From positions 586,148-650,147 of the forward strand of contig NW_024756459.1 of assembly GCF_018991925.1 (NCBI RefSeq): 64,000 nt of DNA, written 5' to 3'. The position numbers were made by a program, and so were the translations under genes. Under the pieces are notes generated by a model. It searched no databases. It worked only from the letters and a program-made list of their open reading frames with translations, and was not told the origin of the DNA. Shown piece by piece: positions 27,225-36,949 of the stretch (position 1 is the stretch's first letter; each line of letters starts with the position of its first letter). The DNA is from Homarus americanus (Eukaryota; Arthropoda; Malacostraca; Decapoda; Nephropidae).

Positions 27225-30200
27225 GCGCTGTACTGTTGCTGTTACCAATTCCTTACTGCTGCTGTTGCTGCTGTTGTTACTAATTTCTACTGTTGCTGCT
27301 GCTGTTACTAATTCTCTACTGTTGCTGTTGTTGTTACTAATTTTATTGCTGCGTTGTTGTTACTGTTGTTGCTGTTGTTACTAATTCTACTGTTGCTGTT
27401 GTTACTAAATTTCTACTGTTGCTGTTGTTACTAATTTCATTGTTGTTGCTGTTGCTGTTGTTACTAATTCCTTACTGCTGCTGCTGCTGTTACTGTTGTT
27501 GCTGTTACTAATTCTACTGTTGCTGCTGCTGTTACTAATTCTCTTCTGTTGTGTTATGTCACTGTTGTTGCTGTTACTAATTCTCTACTGTTGCTGTTGT
27601 TACTAATTCTCTACTGGTTGCTGTTGTTACTAATTTCCCACTGTTGCTGTTGTTACTAATTCTCACTGTTTGTTGTTACTGTTGCTTGTTACTAATTTCT
27701 ACTGCTGCTGTTGTTACCACCTCACTTTGCTTGTTGTTGTTACTGCTGTTGCTGTTACTAATTCTTTCGTTGCTGTTGTTGTTACTAATTCTTACTGTTG
27801 CTGTTGTTACTAATTTCACTGTTGCTGTTGTTATCATGCTGTTGTTACCAATTTCTACTGTTGCTGTGTTACTCATTCCCACTGCTGCTGTGTTACCACC
27901 CTACTGCTTGCTGTTGTTACTAATTCCTACTGCTGCTGCTGTTACTAATTCCTACTGCTGCTGTTATTAATTTCATCATTGCTGCTGTTGTTACAACAAC
28001 TTCACTGTTGTTGTTACTGCTGCTGTTGTTACTAATTTCATTGCTGCTGTTGTTACTAATTTATCATTGCTGTTGTTACTAATTCCTTGTTGCTGTTGTT
28101 GTTATCGTTGCTGTGTTAATTTCACTGTTGCTGCTGTTACTGTTGCTGTTGTTACCAATTTCATTTGCTGCTTGTTACTGCTGCTGCTGTTACCAATTCC
28201 TACTGCTGCTGTTGTTACCAATTCTCATCTGTTGCTGTTGTTACCACCCCCACTGCTGCTGCTGTTACCTAATTTCACTGCTGCTGTTACCAATTTCCAC
28301 TGCTGCTGCTGTTACCAATCTCTACTGCTGCTGCTGTTACCAATTCTAAATTGCTGCTGTTGTTACCACTTTACTGCTGTTGCTGTTACCAATCTCTCAC
28401 TGCTGCTGTTGTTACTAATTTCCACTGCTGTTGCTGTTACCAATCTCACTGTTGCTGTTGTTGCTGTTGCTGTTGCTGTTGTTACTAATTTTACTGTTGC
28501 TGCTGTTACTAATTCTCTACTGTTGCTGTTGTTACCATTCCCTTCGTTGTTACCAATTTCTACTGTTGTTACCACTTTACTGTTGCTGTTACTAATTTCT
28601 ACTGCTGCTGTTGTTACTAACCTCACTGTTGCTGTTGTTACTGCTGCTGTTGTTACTAATTTCATTGTTGCTGTTGTTACTAATTTCCACTGCTGCTGTT
28701 GTTACCACCTCACTGCTTGCCACTGTTACCAATTCTACTGCTGCTGTTGTTACCAATTTCACTGTTGCTGCTGTTACCACCTCACTGTTGCTGCTGTTAT
28801 CAATTCTACTGCTGCTGTTGTTACTAATTCCCTTACTGTCGCTGCTGTTACCAATTCTCACTGTTGCTGTTGTTACTAATTTCCCACTGCTGCTTGTTGT
28901 TACTCAATTCCTCTACTGTTGCTGTTGTTACTGCTGTTGCTGTTACCATTCTCATTGCTGCTGTTGTTACTAATTCTCTACTGTTGCTGTTGTTACCAAT
29001 TCTCACTGTTGTTGTTGTTACTGTTGCTGCTGTTACTAATTTCACTGTTGCTGTTGTTACTAATTTCACTGTTGCTGTTGTTACTGCTGCTGTTGTTACC
29101 AACTCTACTGTTGCTGCTGTTACTAACTCTATGCTGCTGCTGTACTGTTGCTGCTGTTACCAATTCCCACTGCTGCTGTTGTTACCACTCACTGGTTGCT
29201 GCTGTTACCAATTTCCCACTGCTGCTGTTGTTACCATCCCCCACTGCTGCTGCTGTACTAATTCCCACTGCTGTTGTCACATGTTGCTGCTGTTACTAAT
29301 TCCCACCGTTGCCGCTGTTACTACTTCACTGTTGTTGCTGTTACTGTTGCTGCTGTTACTAATTCTCACTGCTGTTGTTGTTACTATTCTCTACTGTTGC
29401 TGTGTTGTTATTGTTGTTGTTACTAATTCTCACTGTTGCTGTTGTTACTAATTTCACTGTTGCTGTTGTTACTGTTGCTGTTGTTACTCAATTTCTTACT
29501 GTTGCTGTTGTTACTAATTTCTACTGTTGCTGTTGTTACTAATTTCTACTGTTGTTGTTGTTACTGTTGCTGCTGTTGTTTCAATTCCCTACTGTTGCTG
29601 TTGTTACTCATTCCTACTTGTCATTGCTGCTGTTGTTACTAATTTCACTGGTTGCTGTTGTTACTAATTTCACTGCTGTTGCTATTACTGTTGCTGTTGT
29701 TACCAATCTCTCACTGTTGCTGTTGTTACCAATTCCACGCTGCTGTTGTTACTGCTGGCTGCGTTACCTCTACTGTTGCTGCTGTTACTAATTCCACTGC
29801 TGCTGCTGTTACCAATCTCACTGCTGCTGCTGTTACTAATTTCATTGTTGCTGTTGTTACTAATTTCTACTGTTGTTGCTGTTATTGTTGTTGTTACCAC
29901 CTTATTGCTGCTGTTGTTACCAATTCTCTACTGTTGCTGTTGTTAACACCCCTTACTGTTGCTGTTGTTACCAATTTCTACTGCTGTTGTTGTTACTGCT
30001 GCTGCTGTTACCAATTCTCTACTGCTGCTGTTGTTACTATCTCTACTGCTGCTGTTGTTACTAATTTCACTGTTGCTGTTGTTACTGTTGCCGTTGTTAC
30101 TACCTACTGTTGCCGTTGTTACCAATTCTCATTGCTGTTGCTGTTACCAATTCCTCACCGGTTGCCGTTGTTACCACCTTATCTGTTGCTGTTGTTACTA

Positions 30201-30500
30201 ATTCCTCACTGCTGCTGCTGTTGTTACCACGTTGCTGTTGTTACTAATTTCTTGTTGCTGTTGTTACTAATTCTTACTGTTGCTGTTGTTACTAATTTCA
30301 CTGTTGCTGTTTTAATTCTCTACTGCTGCTGTTGTTACCAATTTCTACTGTTGCTGTTGTTACTACTTCCTACTGCTGCTGTTGTTACCACCCCTCACTG
30401 CTGCTGCTGTTACTAATTCTTTACTGTTGCTGCTGTTACCAATTCTATTGCTACTTCTACCCCCACTGTTGCTGCTACTGTTACCGCTACTACTGTTATA
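27225..30500 (+). repeat. 3.3-kb satellite, core TGTTGCTGTTGTTACTAATT
   Basis: The longest array in the window, more than 130 units of about 24 bases. Each is a short (CTG/TTG)n followed by TTACTAATT or TTACCAATT and TTCTACTG or CTCACTG. The (YTG)n part varies from one to six triplets and whole units are dropped or fused. Open frames (Leu/Cys/Thr on plus, Asn/Ser/Thr on minus) are repeat translations. Confidence 0.97.
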
Positions 30501-30662
30501 CTTCTGCTGCTACTTTTACTAATGCTGCTACTTGTTCGCTACTATTATTATTTGGCCGTTGTTGCCTCCGTTGCTATGTGGGTATACATACATGTGTCCC
30601 CAGAACATGTATTAGTGCGTGTATACCATATGTGTGTGTTTTAAAATAGTCATCAAGGAACC
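30501..30662. other. Unique spacer with GTATAC motifs
   Basis: Balanced composition. No supported gene. Confidence 0.4.
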
Positions 30663-30664
30663 CA

Positions 30665-30717
<53 letters not shown>

Positions 30718-30733
30718 ACACACACACACACAC
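30663..30733 (+). repeat. (CA)n microsatellite
   Basis: About 34 units with one GA interruption near 30712. Confidence 0.97.
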
Positions 30734-30907
30734 CACATCCTTGACCACCGAAGGGTCAAGACGTACCTGGAGGCCCTCAGAGCAGCCAGGTCAACTGCTA
30801 TGTTGGCCCATACCAACCCCTCCCCTGAACCCTCCTCCCACCGGAATATCAACAAGTTCACGCCAGAAGTCACTATTTCATTTAGGAAAGAAATGGAACC
30901 AGTGTTA
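30734..30907 (+). pseudogene. Unrecognised open segment abutting (CA)n
   Basis: Directly after (CA)n, a frame of about 55 codons reads through balanced, coding-like sequence (including VKTYLEALRAARSTAMLAHT and FTPEVTISFRKEMEPVLNR) and stops at a TGA near 30907. No start codon precedes it outside the microsatellite. I do not recognise the family. Its position, 5'-truncated at (CA)n on the same strand as the retroelement tail 1.6 kb downstream, makes a retroelement fragment plausible; this is inference. It could also be chance. Confidence 0.25.
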
Positions 30908-30966
30908 AACAGAGGTGAACAGTGGTGAACAGTGCTTGTCAGTGAGAACAACTCAACAGTAACAGT

Positions 30967-31002
30967 GGTACCTGTTGACCTCACAGTGAGGTCCCAGGTA
31001 CC
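30967..31002. repeat. Near-perfect 36-bp palindrome
   Basis: GGTACCTGTTGACCTCAC, one central A, then GTGAGGTCCCAGGTACC. Only the two- to one-base step near TT/C breaks the symmetry. It also holds TGACCT and AGGTC half-sites in everted order. Confidence 0.7.
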
Positions 31003-31080
31003 AGTGATAACGGCCTGTGAGACCCAACTACCAGCGATGTGTTAATCCGTCTACGATAGGAAGGCCTGGAACCACACCTC

Positions 31081-32402
31081 ACTCATATAACACCATCTGT
31101 GAGGGAATTACTACACCACGTGAGGCCCTCATAACACCATCTGTGAGGGAATTACTACACCACGTGAGGCCCCTCATAACACCATCTGTGAGGGAATTAC
31201 ACACCACGTGAGGCCCCTCATAACACCATCTGTGAGGGAATTACTACACCACGTGAGGCCCCTCATAACACCATCTGTGAGGGAATTACTACACCACGTG
31301 AGGCCCCTCATAACACCATCTGTGAGGGAATTACTACACCACGTGAGGCCCTCATAACACCATCTGTGAGGGAATTACTACACCACGTGAGGCCCCTCAT
31401 AACACCATCTGTGAGGGAATTACTACACCACGTGAGGCCCCCATAACACCATCTGTGAGGGAATTACTACACCACGTGAGGCCCCCATAACACCATCTGT
31501 GAGGGAATTACTACACCACGAGGCCCCTATAACACCATCTGTGAGGGAATTACTACACCACGTGAGGCCCCTCATAACACCATCTGTGAGGGAATTACTA
31601 CACCACGTGAGGCCCCCATAACACCATCTGTGAGGGAATTACTACACCACGTGAGGCCCCTCACAACACCATCTGTGAGGTAAACTACACCACATCAGGT
31701 CCCCTATAACACCATCTGTGAGGGAATTACTACACCACGAGGCCCTCATACACCATCTGTGAGGGAATTACTACACCACGTGAGGCCCCTCATAACACCA
31801 TCTGTGAGGGAATTACTACACCACGTGAGGGCCCCTCATAACACTCATCTGTGAGGGAATTACTACACCACGTGAGGCCCCCTATAACACCATCTGTGAG
31901 GGAATTACTACACCACGTGAGGCCCCTGCTAACACCATCTGTGAGGGAATTACACACCACGTGAGGCCCCTCATAACACCATCTGGAGGGAATTACTACA
32001 CCACGTGAGGCCCTCATAACACCATCTGTGAGGGAATTACTACACCACGTGAGGCCCCTCATAACACCATCTGTGAGGGAATTACTACACCACGTGAGGC
32101 CCCTCATAACACCATCTGTGAGGGAATTACTACACCACGTGAGGCCCCTCACAACACCATCTGTGAGGGAATTACTACACCACGAGGCCCCCAACACCAT
32201 TCAGAGGGAATTACTACACCACGTGAGGCCCCCTATAACACCATCTGTGAGGGAATTACTACACCACGTGAGGCCCCTCATAACACCATCTGTGAGGGAA
32301 TTACTACACCACGTGAGGCCCCTCATAACACCATCTGTGAGGAACTACTACACCACGTGAGGTCCCTCCTAACACCATCTGGGAGGGAGTTACTACACTA
32401 CG
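31081..32402 (+). repeat. 45-bp satellite with E-box, core TACACCACGTGAGGCCCCTC
   Basis: About 29 units of ATAACACCATCTGTGAGGGA, ATTAC and the core. Every intact unit has the E-box CACGTG; a few have lost it by a CGTG deletion (for example 31519 and 31738). The 45-base length keeps a 15-residue repeat open in frame on both strands. Confidence 0.97.
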
Positions 32403-32566
32403 TTTTTGCTGTTCAACACCTACATTAATCTGTATGTTCACTGTATGTTCCTTTACCTTTCTCTAATGAAGGCTTTGTTAAACCACCAATGTATGTAATA
32501 AGTCATTTATGCCCACTGTATATTTTCAGCCTTCGGGCTGCAGAACTTTTTCAATAAACCGTTAAT
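32403..32566 (+). mobile_element. Non-LTR retrotransposon 3' end, copy 2 (diverged)
   Basis: From 32511 the sequence CACTGTATATTTTCAGCCTT, then TTTTTCAATAAACCGTTAAT, matches the ends of copies 1 (6591-6800) and 3 (50632-51308). The part from 32403 to 32510 is only weakly similar. It runs straight into (CA)n at 32567 without a clear (ATT)n tail. Confidence 0.65.
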
Positions 32567-32575
32567 CACACACAC

Positions 32576-32622
<47 letters not shown>
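32567..32622 (+). repeat. (CA)n microsatellite after a retroelement tail
   Basis: (CA)n with one ATATTA interruption near 32576. Confidence 0.95.
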
Positions 32623-32624
<2 letters not shown>

Positions 32625-32702
32625 AATCCCAATAATATTGTCTGTCATTCCATTCTCAGTCTAAATATTAATTACCTTTAGTTATGTTAATTCATCTCGG
32701 TT

Positions 32703-33339
32703 TGTTTACTGTCAGGTGAGTTGTACAGGTGTAAGTACAGGTACAGAGGCTCGCCCAGGTGTAATTAGTCACTGTAATTTCAATACATGAGAACTCAATC
32801 CCCCCAACCAATATGTGACGTGAGAATTTAATTAGCACAAAAATTAATCTTTATAATTAATCAAAACTTAAAAAAAAAAAAAATTTAAATTGTAAGCAAA
32901 AATAAACACTTTTATGTTTAACTTAAAATATATAGACTCAGTTGACTTGAATGATTTAGTAAACATTGATAGATTCTGCTTATGTTAATGTAAATACTAC
33001 TAATGTTTACTTGTGTTGATATGGTAGGTAAACATTAAGGACCCTCAAAAATGTTTCATGATGTTAGTTTAAATGTTTAGGTCTATTTACTGTCAGTCAG
33101 CTTCCTTAAACATCAATATAAACATCGCTATTGGTGCTTAGGTAAACAATCATATTCTGGACTAAACATCAGTAAAAATCCTAATCTAAAACATCACAAA
33201 TACTACTAATGTTAGCACCAATCATCTGACTTAAACATCAATATACGTACTGAGCTAAACATTAACATCGACCCTGCTGATGTTTACTGTATGGCACCTA
33301 AAACATCGTGTGTGTTCTTTTAGAGTCTGAGTGTAAACA
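32703..33339. promoter_or_regulatory. Cluster of seven forkhead core motifs in AT-rich sequence
   Basis: GTAAACA or its complement TGTTTAC occurs at 32703, 32959, 33004, 33028, 33142, 33281 and 33333. It sits among many AAACATCAATAT and ACATTA variants, so the region looks like a decayed repeat with an AACATYA theme. No gene is visible. Motif enrichment is seen directly; function is not. Confidence 0.4.
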
Positions 33340-33389
33340 TTAGCTTTTAACATTGTGTTTTGAGAGCGATGAAGAGGCGATTGGTTTGT

Positions 33390-33935
33390 TGAGATGTTGA
33401 AGAGGAGGAGGTAGAGGGGAGGGAGGGGAGGAGGAGGGAAGAGGGGTGGAGGAGGGGAGGAGGAGGTAAGAGGTGTAGGAGGGAGGGGGGGAGGAGGGGA
33501 GGTGTAGAGGAGGAGGAGGAGAGGTAGAGGGGTGTAGAGGAGGGGGAAGGAAATAACGGGGTGGAGGAGGAGAAGAGGAATGAAGAGGAGAAGAAGAGGG
33601 GTGAATGACAGAGGGAGAAGGGGAAGGGGAGGAAGAAGGAGTAAGAATAGAGGAAGATAAGAATTTGAAAGCAATAGAGGAAGAGGAAGGGAGAGAGGTG
33701 AGGAGAAGGAAGATAGGGAATAGGAGACAATTCTCTTCTTCACTACTGGGGAGAAAGGTGGAGGTGGAAGGAAATTGAGTTTGGAAAGGGAGAAGGGAGA
33801 GAGACAGTGGAGGTGGGAGGAATACGGAAGAAGAGGAAAGGGACGAGGAAGGGGAACAGAGGGAAGAGGAAGGTTACTGTGGAGGGGAGGGTGGAAGGAG
33901 AGGAGAGGAAGAGAAAAAGAGGTAGGTATTGCAAC
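33390..33935. repeat. Purine-rich GGAGGAGG tract
   Basis: About 540 bases of A/G sequence. A 230-codon minus-strand frame is Pro/Leu/Ser low complexity. Confidence 0.85.
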
Positions 33936-33939
33936 ACCC

Positions 33940-34028
33940 TCACCCACCCCTACCCCCCCCCCCCCTACTCACCCCCACCTACCTCTCATTGTAAGGTGAT
34001 AATGCTTGAGTCGCCTTGCAATATAATG
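33940..34028. other. C-rich to unique transition
   Basis: Poly-C interrupted by TA at about 33944-33985, then unique sequence. Confidence 0.5.
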
Positions 34029-34030
34029 TC

Positions 34031-34047
34031 TAGGTTAGGTTAGGTTT
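34031..34047 (+). repeat. Short TTAGG block
   Basis: Three pentamers. Confidence 0.7.
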
Positions 34048-34124
34048 CACGTGAACTAGTGTGCAAGTTTCAGTTTCTGGTCACGGGGGAAGGGTCTGTA
34101 CTTCGTTGTTTCTGGTCACCATTT

Positions 34125-34125
<1 letters not shown>

Positions 34126-34179
<54 letters not shown>
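34126..34179. repeat. (GA)n microsatellite
   Basis: About 27 units. Confidence 0.97.
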
Positions 34180-34182
<3 letters not shown>

Positions 34183-34383
34183 TTCATCCAACAGTGATTT
34201 AAAACATGATGATGATAAACACAAAAGGTTGATATTGCAAGTTATGGTGGTGAGGGTGTTGCATATCGCGGCCTCATGCAACACAGTTCACTCACCTTAG
34301 CGTGGAGGTTACGAGAGGTTGGCTGAGGTAAACTGAGTGATCCATCTTGGTGTAATTACAAAGAGGCGAGGAACTGGTCGATA

Positions 34384-34387
34384 CACA

Positions 34388-34442
<55 letters not shown>

Positions 34443-34466
34443 GCATACGCACACACACACACACAC
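34384..34466. repeat. (CA)n microsatellite, two runs
   Basis: Separated by CTGCATACG. Confidence 0.95.
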
Positions 34467-34479
34467 AGTATTAGTGTGT

Positions 34480-34665
34480 AGTAAGAGAGGGTAGGTGGGT
34501 GGGTGAGGGATGAGTGGGGGGTGATGGAGAGGGATGAGTGGGTGGGTGAGGAAGAAATGGTGTTTGGAGCAGTGTCTGGGGAAATTGTGTTAATGTGCCG
34601 ATCCATGGAGGAGGAAGAAGGGAAGAGGAGAGATAATAAGAAGGGGAGGAAGAAGAGGAGGTGAA
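34480..34665. repeat. GGGTGGGTGAGGGATGAGTG repeat and purine-rich tail
   Basis: Three to four units of about 24 bases, then A/G-rich sequence to 34665. Confidence 0.7.
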
Positions 34666-34702
34666 GATTATTGAATAGAATGACATATGGATTAGAGATA
34701 TA

Positions 34703-34716
34703 TCACACACACACAG

Positions 34717-34809
<93 letters not shown>

Positions 34810-34817
34810 GCACGCAC

Positions 34818-34875
<58 letters not shown>
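34703..34875. repeat. (CA)n microsatellite, about 170 bp
   Basis: The longest AC tract in the window, with CGCACGCACG interruptions at 34805-34822. Confidence 0.98.
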
Positions 34876-34878
<3 letters not shown>

Positions 34879-35111
34879 AACAAGTGAAACTGTGAGAACA
34901 ATTTGACATCTTGACCTTTCCATGGCTCCCTGTACGCCTATCCTGTGTAGTCGACGGTGTCAGGGCATTTGTGACATCTTTGTGGGCGTGAGGGATAAGC
35001 CTGGAGCATTGGTGGCACTCTAGTGAACTTATGGCACTATTGAAGGACATTTTTGGCACTTTCTGACACTGTGAAAAACCTGAAGGTCAATTTTTCAGTT
35101 TATTAACCCGA
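34876..35111. other. Unique segment with GGCACT repeats
   Basis: TGGCACT recurs three times near 35010-35060. No gene recognised. Confidence 0.45.
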
Positions 35112-35264
35112 TGACCTTTGACCTGAGACTTGACCACTAAGTCATGACCTGATCCTTACATCTAATGAACTGTGAACCTTGACCTGTTTCTTAAGTTGAC
35201 CTAGTTTCAGGTCACCCTGGGCGGGCTCTTGTTTATAGGGCCCTTAGGGTGGGCGGAATGACCT
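35112..35264. promoter_or_regulatory. Cluster of AGGTCA half-sites including a perfect DR1
   Basis: TGACCTTTGACCT at 35112-35124 is the complement of AGGTCAAAGGTCA, the ideal DR1 site. Further TGACCT at 35145, 35180, 35197 and 35259 and AGGTCA at 35209 give seven half-sites in 153 bases. The sequence is otherwise unique. Candidate nuclear-receptor module; binding is not shown. Confidence 0.4.
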
Positions 35265-35336
35265 GACCGTCCCTGTTATCTGTCCATTTTAGGCCCCGTC
35301 TGTCTCAGTACTGGCAGATGACTGATGATGAGGTGT

Positions 35337-35450
35337 GATGATAGTAATAATAATGATGATGATAATAATAACAATAAAGATGCCAATTGTAGTAGTAATA
35401 ATAATAATAATAATAATAATAATAGTAACATAATAATAATAATAATAGTT
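35337..35450. repeat. (ATA)n with ATG and AGT variants
   Basis: Two runs of AATAATA around a short unique stretch. Confidence 0.9.
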
Positions 35451-35627
35451 TGCGATGTTGAAAGCCTTTGTCTGCTATTTTCCTGGGTATTCAGAATATA
35501 ATGCTAATATTAATTTATCCATAATAAACAAAGCCACGTTTAATGATTCCAATAATTACCACCGATAATAATAACGATAATCACAGTAGTTCCCAGATAA
35601 TTACCTCCACATATAGACTACTTCCTC

Positions 35628-35822
35628 CTTTCTTTTATTTCCTTGTTTGTTCTTCCTTTCCTCCTCCTCCCCTCCCTCCCTCCTTTCTCTCCCTTTGTCT
35701 GTTCTTCCTATTCTTCCTGTTCTTCTTCTTTCCTCCTTCTCCCTCCCCTCCCCTTCTTTCCTTGTCTATCCTTTTCCTTTCCTCCCACCTTCCCTCCTTC
35801 CTCCTTCCCTCCCCTCCTTGCC
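35628..35822. repeat. Pyrimidine-rich TTCCTCC tract
   Basis: Open in several frames through composition only. Confidence 0.8.
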
Positions 35823-36004
35823 AGACGAAGCGAGTTGCCAGATGCGTAATAACTCCCTCACATATCCCTCCCTGATGTTGCCATATGGTGATCTTTTTTT
35901 TTTTTATCTTTATCTTCATTATTTTCTCCGTACATCATTTATCTCTTCCTTTCTTATTCCACATTTATTATCGGTCCTTCTACGTCCCTATGTGTGTATG
36001 TCAA

Positions 36005-36340
36005 GTAGGGAGAGGAGGAGAGAGGTGAGTGTATTGATCGGGTGAGTTTTGGGAGAGGAGAGGAAGGGGAAGAGGGGAGAGGAGGGAGAGGAGAGGAAGG
36101 GCAGGGAGGGGTGGGATGGGGAGGGGGGGGAGGGGGATGGCTAGTTCTAGGTGCGACAGACAGACTAACGGCTAGTAGGTGAGAGAAAGGGGGGGGTAGG
36201 AGGAGGGGGTGAAGTGGGACATGATAGAGAGAGGAGAAAGAGAGATAGGAGAGGAGATGAGAGAGATATAGAGAAGAGAGAGAGAGAGAAGGTAAGGGTA
36301 GAGTAGAGAGAGAGACAATTAGACAGACAAGGAAAGATGA
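36005..36340. repeat. Purine-rich GGGAGAGGAG tract
   Basis: About 330 bases of A/G sequence with GA dinucleotide runs at 36234-36315. Confidence 0.8.
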
Positions 36341-36382
36341 GACAGGAAGTCGGAAAGGAATGTGGGGAGAGAGAGACACAGA

Positions 36383-36412
36383 TGGACAGACAGACAGACA
36401 GACAGACAGAAT
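36383..36412. repeat. (GACA)n microsatellite
   Basis: Six units. Confidence 0.9.
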
Positions 36413-36689
36413 AATAGACATGGATACAGGGACGATATATGTATACGAGAGGGTGAATATGTACACAAGTACACATAGGAGGAAATGTGTGTGAGTTGAG
36501 TAGACGTACACACACACAGAGAGAGTTTACAGAATTTCCGACCAGATTAAATAAGCCATCCAATCTGGGGGTGGGGAGAGGGTAAGGGGAGGGGGTTATA
36601 CACACTAGTCTGATACAAAAGGTTACTTAACCCCACCCCAGTGCTGGTCAACCCTGGAGAGATCCATAAAAGCAAAATATACAGGTTTA

Positions 36690-36722
36690 CTCTCTCTCTC
36701 TCTCTTCTCTCCTCTCTCTCAT
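36690..36722. repeat. (TC)n microsatellite
   Basis: Interrupted by single C changes. Confidence 0.9.
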
Positions 36723-36799
36723 CTCCACCCGTCACAAAATTGTTTAGTTAAAAAAGTTTGAGAGGATCCGCTTGTTGGCATCTGAGACTGTTACGTCAA

Positions 36800-36925
36800 C
36801 AGAGAGGGTAGTTAGGGGTGTTAGGTGGTAGTTAAGGATAGTTAGGGGACACTAGAGGGTAGTTATGGATAGTTTGGGGGCGTTGGGTGATTAATTAGCC
36901 TGTCAAGCGTTTGGGTAGTTAAGAG
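36800..36925. repeat. GGTAGTTAGGGG degenerate repeat
   Basis: GATAGTTAGGGG/GGTAGTTA motifs, about eight times in 120 bases. Confidence 0.65.
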
Positions 36926-36949
36926 TTGGTTCTGTGTGTCAGGTGTGTG

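Noticed and set aside
27644..30416. Leu/Cys/Thr-rich frames up to 270 codons and Asn/Ser-rich minus frames
   Set aside because: They are the 24-bp satellite read in frame. Stops occur only where units have indels.
31081..32402. Regular 45-bp repeats resembling a CRISPR array
   Set aside because: Units are contiguous with no unique spacers, there are no cas genes, and the sequence is eukaryotic. The same applies to the 32-, 44- and 31-bp arrays.
33255..33947. 230-codon minus-strand protein
   Set aside because: Pro/Leu/Ser low complexity over a pure A/G tract, with several overlapping frames equally open.
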